Positions 37,786 through 47,098 of a DNA stretch of 64,000 nt are shown here, in pieces (position 1 is the stretch's first letter; each line of letters opens with the position of its first letter). Position numbers and translations under genes: made by a program. The DNA lies in assembly GCF_918698085.1 (NCBI RefSeq), contig NZ_CAKKLP010000009.1, forward strand, positions 1 through 64,000, given 5' to 3'. The notes under the pieces were generated by a model, which did no database searches, was not told the DNA's origin, and worked only from the letters and a program-made list of their open reading frames with translations. The DNA comes from Chryseobacterium sp. Bi04 (GTDB lineage: Bacteria > Bacteroidota > Bacteroidia > Flavobacteriales > Weeksellaceae).

Positions 37786-38976
37786 TTACGCTAAAACTTC
37801 TTTTACTTTGTTTGCAGCTTCTTCTAAAGTAATTGCAGAGTGTACCGGAAGACCAGACTCATCAATTAATTTTTTAGCTTCTACAGCGTTAGTTCCCTGT
37901 AATCTTACGATCAATGGAACAGGAAGGCTTCCCATAGCTTTGTAAGCATCTACAACCCCCTGAGCTACTCTATCACATCTTACGATACCTCCGAAGATAT
38001 TGATCAAAATTGCTTTTACGTTTGGATCTCTTAAGATAATTCCAAAAGCAGTCTGTACTCTCTGAGCATCAGCAGTACCACCTACGTCAAGGAAGTTAGC
38101 AGGGTTACCACCAGATAATTTGATGATATCCATAGTTGCCATTGCAAGACCAGCTCCGTTTACCATACAAGCAACGTTACCATCTAATTTTACGAAGTTA
38201 AGACCGGCTTCACCAGCTTCTACATCGATAGGATCTTCTTCTCTTGTATCTCTCAACGCTTCAAGATCTTTGTGACGGAATAATGAGTTACCATCTAAAG
38301 TTACTTTAGCATCAACAGCGATAATTTTGTTATCAGAAGTTTTTAATACAGGGTTAATTTCGAAAAGAGAAGCATCAATTCCTGTGTAAGCATTGTAAAG
38401 AGATGAAATAAATTTCACAAATTCTTTAAAAGCATTTCCTTCAAGACCTAAGTTGAAAGCAATCTTTCTAGCCTGGAAACCTTGAAGACCCAACGCAGGA
38501 TCAATAAGTTCGTTGTGGATCAAATGAGGAGTTACTTCTGCAACGTGCTCAATATCCATTCCTCCTTCAGTAGAATATACAATTGTATTTTTACCTTCAG
38601 CTCTATCTAAAAGAATAGAAACATAAAATTCTTTAGTTTCAGATTCTCCAGGATAATAAACATCTTCTGCAACCAAAACAGAGTGTACTTTTTTACCTTC
38701 AGCAGAAGTTTGTGGAGTTACCAACTGCATTCCGATGATATTCTGAGCGTTTTCTTTAAGCTTATCCATGTTTGGAGAAAACTTAACACCACCCCCTTTA
38801 CCACGACCACCTGCGTGAATCTGTGCTTTTACAACCCAAGCCTGAGCTCCGGTTTCAGCAGTCAATTTCTCAGCAGCTGCTACAGCTTCATCTACGTTGT
38901 TTGCAACGAAACCACGTTGGATAGCTACTCCATACTTTGATAAAATCTCTTTTGATTGATACTCGTGAAGATTCAT
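37786..38976 (-). CDS. sucC: Succinate-CoA ligase (ADP-forming) beta subunit
   Basis: The beta subunit of the TCA-cycle enzyme that makes ATP or GTP from succinyl-CoA. The N-terminus MNLHEYQSKEILSKYGVA, the ATP-grasp segment VVKAQIHAGGRGKGGGVK (about 46-63), FEINPVL near 205 and the C-terminal GGTADAQRVQTAF ... NIFGGIVRCDRVAQG all match; 396 residues is the usual length. The alpha subunit gene (sucD) is not adjacent, unlike in E. coli. It has a strong promoter and its own terminator, so it is monocistronic here. Confidence 0.96.
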   Translation of the reverse strand: MNLHEYQSKEILSKYGVAIQRGFVANNVDEAVAAAEKLTAETGAQAWVVKAQIHAGGRGKGGGVKFSPNMDKLKENAQNIIGMQLVTPQTSAEGKKVHSVLVAEDVYYPGESETKEFYVSILLDRAEGKNTIVYSTEGGMDIEHVAEVTPHLIHNELIDPALGLQGFQARKIAFNLGLEGNAFKEFVKFISSLYNAYTGIDASLFEINPVLKTSDNKIIAVDAKVTLDGNSLFRHKDLEALRDTREEDPIDVEAGEAGLNFVKLDGNVACMVNGAGLAMATMDIIKLSGGNPANFLDVGGTADAQRVQTAFGIILRDPNVKAILINIFGGIVRCDRVAQGVVDAYKAMGSLPVPLIVRLQGTNAVEAKKLIDESGLPVHSAITLEEAANKVKEVLA

Positions 38977-39014
38977 ATTATTTTTATTATTTTATTTAAA
39001 AATTTAAAGGTTGA

Positions 39015-39044
39015 CAAATTTACTAAAAAGACATGGAAGTTCAA
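39015..39044 (-). promoter_or_regulatory. Consensus Bacteroidetes promoter of sucC
   Basis: On the minus strand a TTG (-33) at 39044-39042 is separated by exactly 19 bp from TAAATTTG (-7) at 39022-39015. This is a perfect TTG-N19-TAnnTTTG match. Transcription would start near 39008, about 30 nt before the sucC ATG. Confidence 0.8.
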
Positions 39045-39107
39045 GATTCTTCATTCAAAAATTAAAGATTACTTACCTTGATTTTTGACATGTTACTATA
39101 AATTCCT

Positions 39108-40385
39108 CTATTCTTCCGTTAATTTTTCAGACTGTGACCCGATAAACGGAATTCTTGGAGCCAGGAAATATCCTGTAAGACTGGCGAACAATATGGGTAC
39201 GAAATAAGTAAACCCTGTGAGTGTTCCCAAAATAATGGTGGTGCTCATGGGTGTTCTCGTCACACAGGCATTGATGGCAGCCATACAGCTTACGATAGCT
39301 AAAGTAGTATCAACAGCCGGAAACAAATTATGAATAATTAATCCTAATGTTGTTCCTACAAAAAACAAAGGAATGATAAAACCACCTCTCCATCCGGAAG
39401 TTACGGTAATGGCTATAGCCAGGATTTTAAACACCAGAATCAGAATCAGGAAGTTCAACCCGAAATTCCCGCCGATCAGCTGGTTGATTTCGTTATGTCC
39501 AAAATATCTTGTGATAGGAAAATTATAGGCAATAATTCCTAAGATAATTCCACCTACCAATGTTTTAATATAGATTGGAAAGTTTCTGTATTCAAAAATT
39601 TTCTTGAAAAATTTGACCACGAAAATAAAAATCCAGCCAAATAAAGTTCCTACCATTCCAAATGCCGTAGCATAGGCAAAATCATATACTCCCGCATAAT
39701 GATAAGCCTTCAGATCCCATGTTGCCCCAATTCCCAGATGGATAATTAAAGCAAACATCAGATAACTGAAACAGCTTGCTACCAACGCCGGGATAATCGC
39801 TTTATAATATTCCACTGCATGTTTATGGTGCAAAATTTCCAGAGAAAAAAGACTTCCTCCCAGAGGTGCTCCAAATAAGGCTGTAAAACCTGAAGCCATC
39901 CCTGCAATACTTAAAGAACGTAATTCTTCACCTTTCAGTCTGAAAATTTTTCCCAACCATGTTCCTGTGGAGCCCGTTACCTGCACCAGGGGTGCTTCCG
40001 GTCCTAAACTTCCTCCCGAAGCTACACAGAAAAGTGATGAAAGGATCATCGAAGGATTATTCTTCGGTTCCAGTTTTCCTTTATTAAACCTGATGTTATT
40101 AACGATCAGATGAATTTCTCCGGGATCACCAATGAAATGAATGACCAACCCTGCCAAAAGACCACAAATTGCCATCGTAGGAATTACCATCCATCCTTGA
40201 AAATGAGCCAGAAATTCGGTAAAATATTCCAGTACAATCCAATATCCGCCGGCAATAATACCTCCTACAAGCCCCGTAAAAGCCCACATGAAAAAAGTAC
40301 GGCTAAAAACAAACGGATTAAACCTTATCGGCTGATCCAAAAGGTTGAATGTCCTTATAAGCCGTCTTCTTCTATTGATTTTCAT
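39108..40385 (-). CDS. ClC-family chloride channel or transporter
   Basis: 425 residues with about ten membrane helices. The selectivity motif GGSLGPEAPLVQ (about 122-133) aligns with GREGPTVQ of ClC proteins and retains the gating Glu, which points to a proton-coupled antiporter or gated channel. GWRGGFIIPLFFVG near 332 matches the GGxFxP motif. The length is that of a ClC core without CBS domains. It is the last gene of a five-gene unit with 1-2 bp gaps or overlaps. Transport direction and ion are unproven. Confidence 0.87.
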   Translation of the reverse strand: MKINRRRRLIRTFNLLDQPIRFNPFVFSRTFFMWAFTGLVGGIIAGGYWIVLEYFTEFLAHFQGWMVIPTMAICGLLAGLVIHFIGDPGEIHLIVNNIRFNKGKLEPKNNPSMILSSLFCVASGGSLGPEAPLVQVTGSTGTWLGKIFRLKGEELRSLSIAGMASGFTALFGAPLGGSLFSLEILHHKHAVEYYKAIIPALVASCFSYLMFALIIHLGIGATWDLKAYHYAGVYDFAYATAFGMVGTLFGWIFIFVVKFFKKIFEYRNFPIYIKTLVGGIILGIIAYNFPITRYFGHNEINQLIGGNFGLNFLILILVFKILAIAITVTSGWRGGFIIPLFFVGTTLGLIIHNLFPAVDTTLAIVSCMAAINACVTRTPMSTTIILGTLTGFTYFVPILFASLTGYFLAPRIPFIGSQSEKLTEE

Positions 40386-40387
40386 TC

Positions 40388-40774
40388 TTAGATTCTATTT
40401 TTAGCAAAATAAAGAATAAGCATTCCCCAGCTTAAGATCATCATCAGACCTCCAAGCGGTGTGATAGGTCCTAAGAATTTAAGGTTAACCCCTAAATAAT
40501 CCTGCATACTCAGGAAATAGATACTTACAGAGAACAAAAGTGTTCCTGCAATCATTAAAATAGAGGTCCATTTTTCAGTAGAAGTTTCAAATTTTAAAAT
40601 GTATCCAATGATCAGCAGGAAAAAAGCTGCATACATCTGATATCTCACTCCTGTTTCGAAACTTTCCAGTCTTTCCACAGCTAATATTTTCTTTAAGGCA
40701 TGGGCACCGAATGCGCCCAGAATCACAGATATCATTCCGTAGACCGCACCAAAAACTAAAGTAATTGTTTTCAT
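40388..40774 (-). CDS. DUF423 membrane protein
   Basis: 128 residues with four hydrophobic segments. The family signature is the opening VLGAFGAHALKKIL (about 18-31), followed by FETGVRYQMYAAFFLL and GPITPLGGLMMILSW near the C-terminus. The DUF423 family (E. coli YgdD) sits in the inner membrane; function unknown. It lies 1 bp after the upstream gene and 2 bp before the ClC gene, so it is co-transcribed with both. Confidence 0.88.
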   Translation of the reverse strand: MKTITLVFGAVYGMISVILGAFGAHALKKILAVERLESFETGVRYQMYAAFFLLIIGYILKFETSTEKWTSILMIAGTLLFSVSIYFLSMQDYLGVNLKFLGPITPLGGLMMILSWGMLILYFAKNRI

Positions 40775-40775
40775 T

Positions 40776-41864
40776 TTATAATTCTTCTAATTCTAGAGTT
40801 AAATATTTTTTTGTATTATAATCCTGCCAGGTTCCTACAATTTTTTTTCCGTTCATGTCTGCTTCTACAGAGGCTTTCAGAATCCATTGATTTGTTTCCT
40901 GGCTGTAATATTCACTTTCGGTAATTGAGATATGATTTCCTTTCATTTTCCCATTCCACTCAATCAGTTTTTTACTTTTATCATACCAATATACCGCTGA
41001 AAAGGAACTTTCTTCGTTCGCATCTTTGGCAGCATAAAAGTCTTTAATAAGAACTGTAACCGGATATTTTCCGTCTATCTTTCCCTTGTACAGCTTATTA
41101 CTGAAACTGGTTTTATCCACTTTTTCAGATCCGCTGAGTAAATTTCTGGCATAAGGACTCCAATAGTTCTCAAGTTCTTTATAAGGAAACTCAATAACAT
41201 GATCGTCCAGTTCATCCAGTGCTCTCATCGCGTGGTTCGCACATCTTCCGGCAATAAACTTAAGCTTTTCTTCAGTGAAAAAAAACTTGATTCCAGGTAA
41301 AGTATAATCCGTATAGCAACCTTCGTAAATACCAATCTGATCCAACACTTCTTGTGAAGGGGTTTTCTCTGATTTTAACTGTGTGAGAAAGTCATTAATA
41401 TTTTTTCTTATTCTTTTCTGAATAATGCTTTCCACTGTTTTAACAGCATTTGGCTGGAAAAGATCCTGAATGTTGATCAAATTTCCGGTTCTCAGATCAA
41501 AATTCTTCCAGATCATAAAATTTTCCGGATAGGCTCCGGAAGCTTCTCCATCTATGGCAAGACACAAAATATTCTTTGGCGTGTCCCTTTTTTCCCAACT
41601 ATAAAAATGAACATAGTTTGAGTAAGAAGTCTTTCCGCCGGAAACAAGCTTAAAAGGATTTCCTCCTGATCCGGGAACATATTCCAGCTGATCAACCTGT
41701 AAAAAAGTATTGATCTTATTTTCTACAGTTGGATTATCGGGATAAGAAACCACAGGAAAATAACAGTTTTCAGATTTCGGCTGTAAAAAATTAATTTTCA
41801 GATTTTTTTGCTGTGAAAAACTTAAGCCGGAAATCAACAGAAAGAATAAGATACTTTTTTTCAC
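40776..41864 (-). CDS. Secreted DUF3298-like protein
   Basis: 362 residues with a signal peptide (MKKSILFFLLISGLSFSQ). The segment GEASGAYPENFMIWKNFDLRTGNLINIQDLF followed by FFTEEKLKFIAGRCANHAM and IEFPYKELENYW resembles the DUF4163/DUF3298 (PdaC/RsiV-type) envelope domain; the assignment is by pattern only. The start is GTG, overlapping by 1 bp the TAG stop of the 55-residue gene upstream (TAGTG), which suggests translational coupling. Confidence 0.6.
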   Translation of the reverse strand: MKKSILFFLLISGLSFSQQKNLKINFLQPKSENCYFPVVSYPDNPTVENKINTFLQVDQLEYVPGSGGNPFKLVSGGKTSYSNYVHFYSWEKRDTPKNILCLAIDGEASGAYPENFMIWKNFDLRTGNLINIQDLFQPNAVKTVESIIQKRIRKNINDFLTQLKSEKTPSQEVLDQIGIYEGCYTDYTLPGIKFFFTEEKLKFIAGRCANHAMRALDELDDHVIEFPYKELENYWSPYARNLLSGSEKVDKTSFSNKLYKGKIDGKYPVTVLIKDFYAAKDANEESSFSAVYWYDKSKKLIEWNGKMKGNHISITESEYYSQETNQWILKASVEADMNGKKIVGTWQDYNTKKYLTLELEEL

Positions 41865-42031
41865 TATTTTGATTTTAGGTATATTAAAATAAACTTGGCA
41901 ACCAATGTAGAAATTCCCAGTATAATAAACATATTGGAAAATCTTTTGGAACTTTTAAAACCTTCCATATTCGTTCTCTTCAAAAAGATTCCGAAGATGA
42001 GAAATACAATGGGTAAGATGATCTGTAACAT
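41864..42031 (-). CDS. 55-residue two-helix membrane protein
   Basis: A small gene between HMG-CoA reductase and the DUF3298-like gene. The product has two hydrophobic segments, MLQIILPIVFLIFGIFL and MFIILGISTLVAKFILIYL, joined by a basic loop (KRTNMEGFKSSKRFSN). Its ATG overlaps the reductase stop by 1 bp (TAATG) and its TAG overlaps the next GTG by 1 bp. This double coupling is strong evidence for translation. Function unknown; a small inner-membrane protein is predicted. Confidence 0.75.
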   Translation of the reverse strand: MLQIILPIVFLIFGIFLKRTNMEGFKSSKRFSNMFIILGISTLVAKFILIYLKSK

Positions 42032-43359
42032 TAGTTTTCTCTCATTCTGTTAAACTCATTGATAACCTCATGGTGGCTTACCGTTTTATCTTTAAAATAA
42101 GTAACAAAATGATGTTTTTCCTCTTCTGTAGCTCCCAATTGGTTTAAGATATTCAATAAGTGCATTTTCATATGCCCTTTCTGAATACCTGTTGTTACCA
42201 GAGAACGCAATGCACCAAAATTCTGAGCCAGACCTGAAACGGCCAAAATACTCATTAATTCTTGTGCAGAAGGTTTTCCAAGTAAGGCTAATGAGAATTT
42301 CACCAAAGGATGAAGATTGGTTAACCCTCCTACTACTCCTACAGAAATCGGAAGATCGATCCAGAATCTGAAAACTCCGTTATCTGTTGTACAGTGAGTC
42401 AGAGATCGGTATTGTCCGTCTCTTGCCGCATAAGCGTGAGCACAGGCTTCTGTTGCTCTGAAATCATTTCCGGTTGCAATCACTACAGCATCTACCCCAT
42501 TCATGACCCCTTTGTTGTGAGTAGTGGCACGGTAAGGTTCAATTTCAGCAATGGTAACAGCCTGTTTAAACTTAGCTGCAAATTCTTCAGGAGAAATTCC
42601 GCTATCGTCTTTCAAATCTTCCATTTTACAGGAAACCTCAGCTCTTACCACACAGTCAGGAGTAAAGTTGGAAAGGATATTCATAACAATCTGTAATGAA
42701 TTTTTTTCTTCCTGAGTAAAATCATCACTGGTAGCTACTTCCTGCCTCAAAGTTTTTCCAAACTGCTCAAGACATGAATTGATAAAGTTCGCTCCCATTG
42801 AATCTACCGTATCAAAACTGGCTTTAAGCTGATAGTAATTTGGCATTTCTGCCGTTTTGTCAATAAGGCTGATGTTTAGAACTCCACCACCCCGTTTTCT
42901 CATATTGGCAGTAATGTCTTCAGTAGCTTCAAATAATTTCTTCTTCAAATTAAAATTAAAGAAATGTAATAATTTGTGTGGCTCAATATTAAATATAAAA
43001 TGGGTGTGGCCCAGTTTTTCAGTGTTGATAATGGTTGTTTTAAACCCTCCTTTGTCAATCCAGAATTTGGCAGCTTTCGAAGCGGCAGCTACTACAGAAC
43101 TTTCTTCAACAGCCATTGGAAGTGCCAATAGTTTGCCGTCAATTAAAAAGTTCGGAGCAATTCCGTAGGGCATATAAAAATTGGAAATCGTATTTTCAGA
43201 AAATTCCTCATGAAGTTTCTGAAGATCTGCATCATCATTCCAATATTGTTTTAATATATGTTGGTAGTCCTGATTTCCTTCAAGATATTCGTTTACGAGC
43301 CAGTCGATTTTCCCTTGCTTAGGTAGCTTGGAAAAACCTTCGATAGGTTTATGATTCAT
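42031..43359 (-). CDS. mvaA: HMG-CoA reductase, class II
   Basis: 442 residues; converts HMG-CoA to mevalonate (or the reverse). It lacks the membrane anchor of class I enzymes. Landmarks are PIEGFSKLPKQGKIDWL at the start, the AVEESSVVAAASKAAKFW catalytic Glu segment near 81, MGANFINSCLEQ near 190, NKGVMNGVDAVVIATGNDFRA near 288 and GGLTNLHPLVKFS near 345. Class II enzymes can be degradative, but flavobacteria use the mevalonate route for isoprenoids, so a biosynthetic role is likely. It leads a tight five-gene unit. Confidence 0.92.
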   Translation of the reverse strand: MNHKPIEGFSKLPKQGKIDWLVNEYLEGNQDYQHILKQYWNDDADLQKLHEEFSENTISNFYMPYGIAPNFLIDGKLLALPMAVEESSVVAAASKAAKFWIDKGGFKTTIINTEKLGHTHFIFNIEPHKLLHFFNFNLKKKLFEATEDITANMRKRGGGVLNISLIDKTAEMPNYYQLKASFDTVDSMGANFINSCLEQFGKTLRQEVATSDDFTQEEKNSLQIVMNILSNFTPDCVVRAEVSCKMEDLKDDSGISPEEFAAKFKQAVTIAEIEPYRATTHNKGVMNGVDAVVIATGNDFRATEACAHAYAARDGQYRSLTHCTTDNGVFRFWIDLPISVGVVGGLTNLHPLVKFSLALLGKPSAQELMSILAVSGLAQNFGALRSLVTTGIQKGHMKMHLLNILNQLGATEEEKHHFVTYFKDKTVSHHEVINEFNRMREN

Positions 43360-43515
43360 GATATAAACTTTAATGAGCCGTAAATATAATGATTTTGAGG
43401 CTTTTTTTTGTTGATAACTTCTATGAAAAAAGATTGATATTTATCAATTTTGGAACTAAATTTGAACAAAATTTAAACAACAAACGGATACAAATAATAT
43501 CACATCTTATAAAAA

Positions 43516-44775
43516 ATGAATTTTGACCGCCTTAAAGAAAAACTTGAAATCCTTGCTGACGCAGCAAAATATGATGTTTCCTGCTCATCCAGCGGAGGCA
43601 CAAGAAAGAATAAAAAAGGCGCTTTAGGAGACAGCTCTGTAAGTGGGATTTGCCATACCTATACAGAAGATGGAAGATGTGTTTCTTTACTTAAGGTTTT
43701 ATTGACCAATCACTGTATTTATGATTGTGCTTACTGTGTTTCCAGGAGTTCTAACGATATCAAAAGGGCCGCCTTCACAGTGGAAGAAGTGGTAGACCTC
43801 ACCATTAATTTTTACCGCAGAAATTATATTGAAGGATTATTTCTGAGCTCCGGAATTTTCAAAAATGCAGATACCACGATGGAGCGCCTTGTAAGAGTAG
43901 CTAAAAAATTACGCCTGGAAGAAAACTTTAATGGTTACATCCATTTAAAATCTATTCCGGGAGCCAGTGATGAGCTGATGCAGGAGGCGGCTTTATATGC
44001 AGACCGGCTGTCTGTTAATCTTGAAATCCCTACGGAAAGCGGATTAAAACTACTCGCTCCTGAGAAAAACAGACAGGACATGATCAGCCCAATGCGATAT
44101 ATCCAGAAAGGAATTAGCCAGTATGAGGATGAAAAGAAAATTTTAAAGAAAGTTCCCAAGTTTGCTCCGGCTGGGCAGTCTACCCAAATGATTGTAGGGG
44201 CTACCAATGAAAATGACCTGCAAATCATCAAGGTTGCCGATCATTTTTATAAAAATTTCAATCTGAAAAGGGTGTATTACTCCGGTTATGTACCCGTTTT
44301 GGAAGATAAAAGATTACCTTCACTGGCAACAGAGGTTCCGATGTTACGGGAAAACAGACTCTATCAGTCCGATTGGCTGATGAGATTTTACGGTTTTAAA
44401 GCAGAAGAAATTTTAGATCCTGAGATTCCTTTTCTTGATCTGGAAATGGATCCGAAATTAAGCTGGGCATTACGGCACCTGGATCAGTTTCCTGTTAATA
44501 TTCAGACTGCCGATTATCAGATGATTTTAAGAATTCCCGGGATTGGTGTAAAATCTGCACAGAAAATTGTAAGTGCAAGGCGTTTTCAGATTTTAAGTAT
44601 GGATCATCTGAAAAAATTGGGAGCAGCGGTCAATAGGGCAAAATATTTTATTGATTTTAATGCAGGAAATACCTATTTAAAATATTTAACGGATAAAAAT
44701 TTCCGGAAGCTATTGGTAGGCGGAAGCTCATCTAAATTTCACAATCAGTTTTCACAACAATTGAGTTTATTTTAA
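43516..44775 (+). CDS. Radical SAM putative DNA modification/repair protein (TIGR03916-like)
   Basis: 419 residues. A radical SAM CX3CX2C cluster site is C67, C71, C74 (NHCIYDCAYC). The barrel continues with GLFLSSGIFKNADTTMER and HLKSIPGAS. Near 345 a helix-hairpin-helix, LRIPGIGVKSAQKIVSAR, suggests DNA contact. This layout matches the family named radical SAM linked to UDG (TIGR03916). Its usual partner, a TIGR03915-type protein, lies 124 bp downstream. Substrate and reaction are not known; a DNA lesion or base is the favoured guess. Confidence 0.85.
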   Translation: MNFDRLKEKLEILADAAKYDVSCSSSGGTRKNKKGALGDSSVSGICHTYTEDGRCVSLLKVLLTNHCIYDCAYCVSRSSNDIKRAAFTVEEVVDLTINFYRRNYIEGLFLSSGIFKNADTTMERLVRVAKKLRLEENFNGYIHLKSIPGASDELMQEAALYADRLSVNLEIPTESGLKLLAPEKNRQDMISPMRYIQKGISQYEDEKKILKKVPKFAPAGQSTQMIVGATNENDLQIIKVADHFYKNFNLKRVYYSGYVPVLEDKRLPSLATEVPMLRENRLYQSDWLMRFYGFKAEEILDPEIPFLDLEMDPKLSWALRHLDQFPVNIQTADYQMILRIPGIGVKSAQKIVSARRFQILSMDHLKKLGAAVNRAKYFIDFNAGNTYLKYLTDKNFRKLLVGGSSSKFHNQFSQQLSLF

Positions 44776-44899
44776 ATATGACCGAAAATGAATTGAAATT
44801 AATCTGTTATAGAAAATAAAAAAGCTCCTTATCGTTCTGAAAATACAATAGAATGACAAAAACAACAATTGTTATATTTTCAAATTCTCAAATTAAACT

Positions 44900-45658
44900 A
44901 TGACAACCCTTATCTATGACGAAAGTTTTGACGGTCTTTTTACTGCGATATTTGAAGTTTTCGAATACCGTTATAAAGATGCTGAAATAACGGGCAGAGA
45001 AAAGTTTTTTCAGGAAAATATTTTTGCTGAAATTCATGAAGTCATTACGCAGACAGAGAAATCAGACAGGGTTTTAAAGAAATTAGAACAAAATATCGGG
45101 AAACAGGGAATTCATCAGTTGCTGAAAGTTTTTTTATCTGACAATCCTGAAAGTGAAACATTGATCTTATCCGCTGTTAAACAATCTATAAAATATCCGG
45201 AAGAAAATATTCTGGAAAATTTTGCAGATCCTGATATTTTAAAAATTTCAAAAATAGGTAAGTCTGTTGACCGGGAACGACATAGAATGACCGCTTTTGT
45301 ACGCTTTGAAAAAATGAAAGATGGTATTTTTTTCGCCAAAATAGATCCGGACTTTAATGTTCTTCCGTTGATCAGAAAACATTTTAAAGACCGTTATCAG
45401 GATCAGAAATGGATGATCTATGATCTCAGAAGAAACTACGGAGTCTTTTATGATCTTGAAAATTGTGATTTCTTCTATCCTGAAGAGAAACCGGATTTCA
45501 ATCAGTACCAACAGAAATTTCATGATGAGGAAAATAACTATCAAACGCTTTGGCAGCGGTATTTCATAAAAACCAATATTGTGGAAAGAAAAAACTTAAA
45601 ACTCCATATTCAGCATGTACCGAAAAGGTATTGGAAGTATTTGACGGAGAAGTGGTAA
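44900..45658 (+). CDS. TIGR03915-type putative DNA-repair partner
   Basis: 252 residues, cytosolic. The opening LIYDESFDGLFTAIFEVFEY and the later VDRERHRMTAFVRFEKMKDGIFFAKIDPDFNVLPLI match the TIGR03915 family, encoded next to the radical SAM protein in many bacteria. In some it is fused to a UDG-like glycosylase; here there is no such extension. The C-terminal KLHIQHVPKRYWKYL is part of the same family. The pair is predicted to act together on DNA; the chemistry is unknown. Confidence 0.82.
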   Translation: MTTLIYDESFDGLFTAIFEVFEYRYKDAEITGREKFFQENIFAEIHEVITQTEKSDRVLKKLEQNIGKQGIHQLLKVFLSDNPESETLILSAVKQSIKYPEENILENFADPDILKISKIGKSVDRERHRMTAFVRFEKMKDGIFFAKIDPDFNVLPLIRKHFKDRYQDQKWMIYDLRRNYGVFYDLENCDFFYPEEKPDFNQYQQKFHDEENNYQTLWQRYFIKTNIVERKNLKLHIQHVPKRYWKYLTEKW

Positions 45659-46297
45659 AGAGACAATTTGAAAATTTGAGAATGAGATAATTTGAAAATG
45701 ATTATGCACCGGATTGTAATATGCAGAAGAAATTATTGCTCAGACCTTAGATTGTGGATAACTTTTATTTACCAATATAATTATTCTAAATTTCTTATAC
45801 AATATATTAAATACCAATACTATACAACGGAATTAATTTAGTATTTACTTTGTGGATAACTTTTATTGGGCACAAAATTACCTGAATTTTTTTTAAGCCT
45901 CCTTTTAAAACTTGATATCCATCACATAAATATAATGTTAATCCCTAGTATCCTTGTGGATAACCTCTATTTGCCTTGGTTAATATAGATCGCCCCGAAA
46001 ATAATTCTACTTATTTGTTGGAAAACATTCAACACTTCATATTGTGGATAACTTTTTCCTGTCACAAATATCCTCAGGCTCCTGTGACAGGGCTTTCATA
46101 CAATATATTAAACGTCAATTATTTACAATAAAACAAAATCAACATTGCAACTTTGTGGATAACTTTTAGATTCAATAAAAAAATATAAATATGAAATAAT
46201 ATTCGGAATATATCATTAACAGTACATTTTTTAACCATCTATAAATCTGTAATATATCTGTACAATCTAAATTCATCATTCCATTTTGTGGGTAACT
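45659..46297. other. DnaA-box cluster: candidate oriC or DnaA-titration locus
   Basis: 639 bp with no gene. TGTGGATAA (the complement of the DnaA box TTATCCACA) occurs exactly at 45753, 45851, 45955, 46043 and 46154, with TGTGGGTAA at 46287. All point the same way, 88-133 bp apart, mostly in the context TTGTGGATAACTTTT. Another string, ACAATATATTAAA, occurs near 45801 and 46099. The stretch at about 46170-46240 is extremely AT-rich and could unwind. dnaA is not in the window; in many Bacteroidetes oriC need not be beside it. Confidence 0.65.
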
Positions 46298-47098
46298 TTA
46301 TTTATGAATAGTTCGCAGGGCTTTTTTGACAATATACTGCGTTTCTTTCGTAGGACTTTCACGCAGCCATTCATCACAGATTTCCGTAACGAATTCCGGT
46401 TGTGATTTACTGGCATCATTCAGCCAGTTTCCTACACTATCCTGTACATATTTTGAAGGATCTGACCGTAATGGTTCCAAGATGTCCAATCCTAATCCTG
46501 GATTTTGCTTTAATTCCGGAATATGCTCGCACCAGACTCCTCTGGGTCTCGTTGATTCACTGGCAAAACGTCTTACATTTTCATCTTTATGTGAAGTCCA
46601 GTCTGATAAAATTGACAGGCTTTCTGTAAGATTCTTTGAAATATCCGGACGTACCGTCATCCAACAGATTTCCCTTACTCCGAAATGACGATCAGAAGCA
46701 AAAGGCTGTATATTTTCCAGTTTCTGTTTAAGGTCTGCAGCTGTATTTCTTCCCACAGTATAAGCAGCCCAGCAGCGCACCAAATCTGCCTGATGCCTTG
46801 AAAGCATCAGTAAAAATGCTTGATCTTGATTTTGATTAGTAAGATGCAGCAATCCCATTCCAATCGTTTCATTGATTGTATTAACGGTTTGTTTTTTCAG
46901 CTGATTCACATTTTCTACAATAGGTTTCAGATATTCTGTTCGCCCATTTTGCTGAAGAAGATTTTCCAGCAGTAATTTTTGATCTACCGCCAGCCATTCT
47001 GTAAGATTAGCTGTTTCAAGTTCTCCCCTGTTCAGCTGCTCCAGAATATCTTCCGAAATGTCTTTGATGGAACGTGCTCCTTTCCTTTTTTCTGTCAT
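46298..47098 (-). CDS. HEAT-repeat protein, AlkC/AlkD-like
   Basis: 266 residues, all helical. HEAT-like repeats occupy about 85-260, with FASDRHFGVREICWMTVRPDI and DENVRRFASESTRPRGVW, segments typical of the AlkC/AlkD family of HEAT-repeat DNA glycosylases that remove alkylated bases. WLNDASKSQPEFV is near the C-terminus. I do not see a decisive catalytic residue, so a non-catalytic DNA-binding role is possible. Its ATG overlaps the stop of the broken peroxiredoxin gene by 4 bp, so it probably belongs to the same transcript. Confidence 0.75.
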   Translation of the reverse strand: MTEKRKGARSIKDISEDILEQLNRGELETANLTEWLAVDQKLLLENLLQQNGRTEYLKPIVENVNQLKKQTVNTINETIGMGLLHLTNQNQDQAFLLMLSRHQADLVRCWAAYTVGRNTAADLKQKLENIQPFASDRHFGVREICWMTVRPDISKNLTESLSILSDWTSHKDENVRRFASESTRPRGVWCEHIPELKQNPGLGLDILEPLRSDPSKYVQDSVGNWLNDASKSQPEFVTEICDEWLRESPTKETQYIVKKALRTIHK

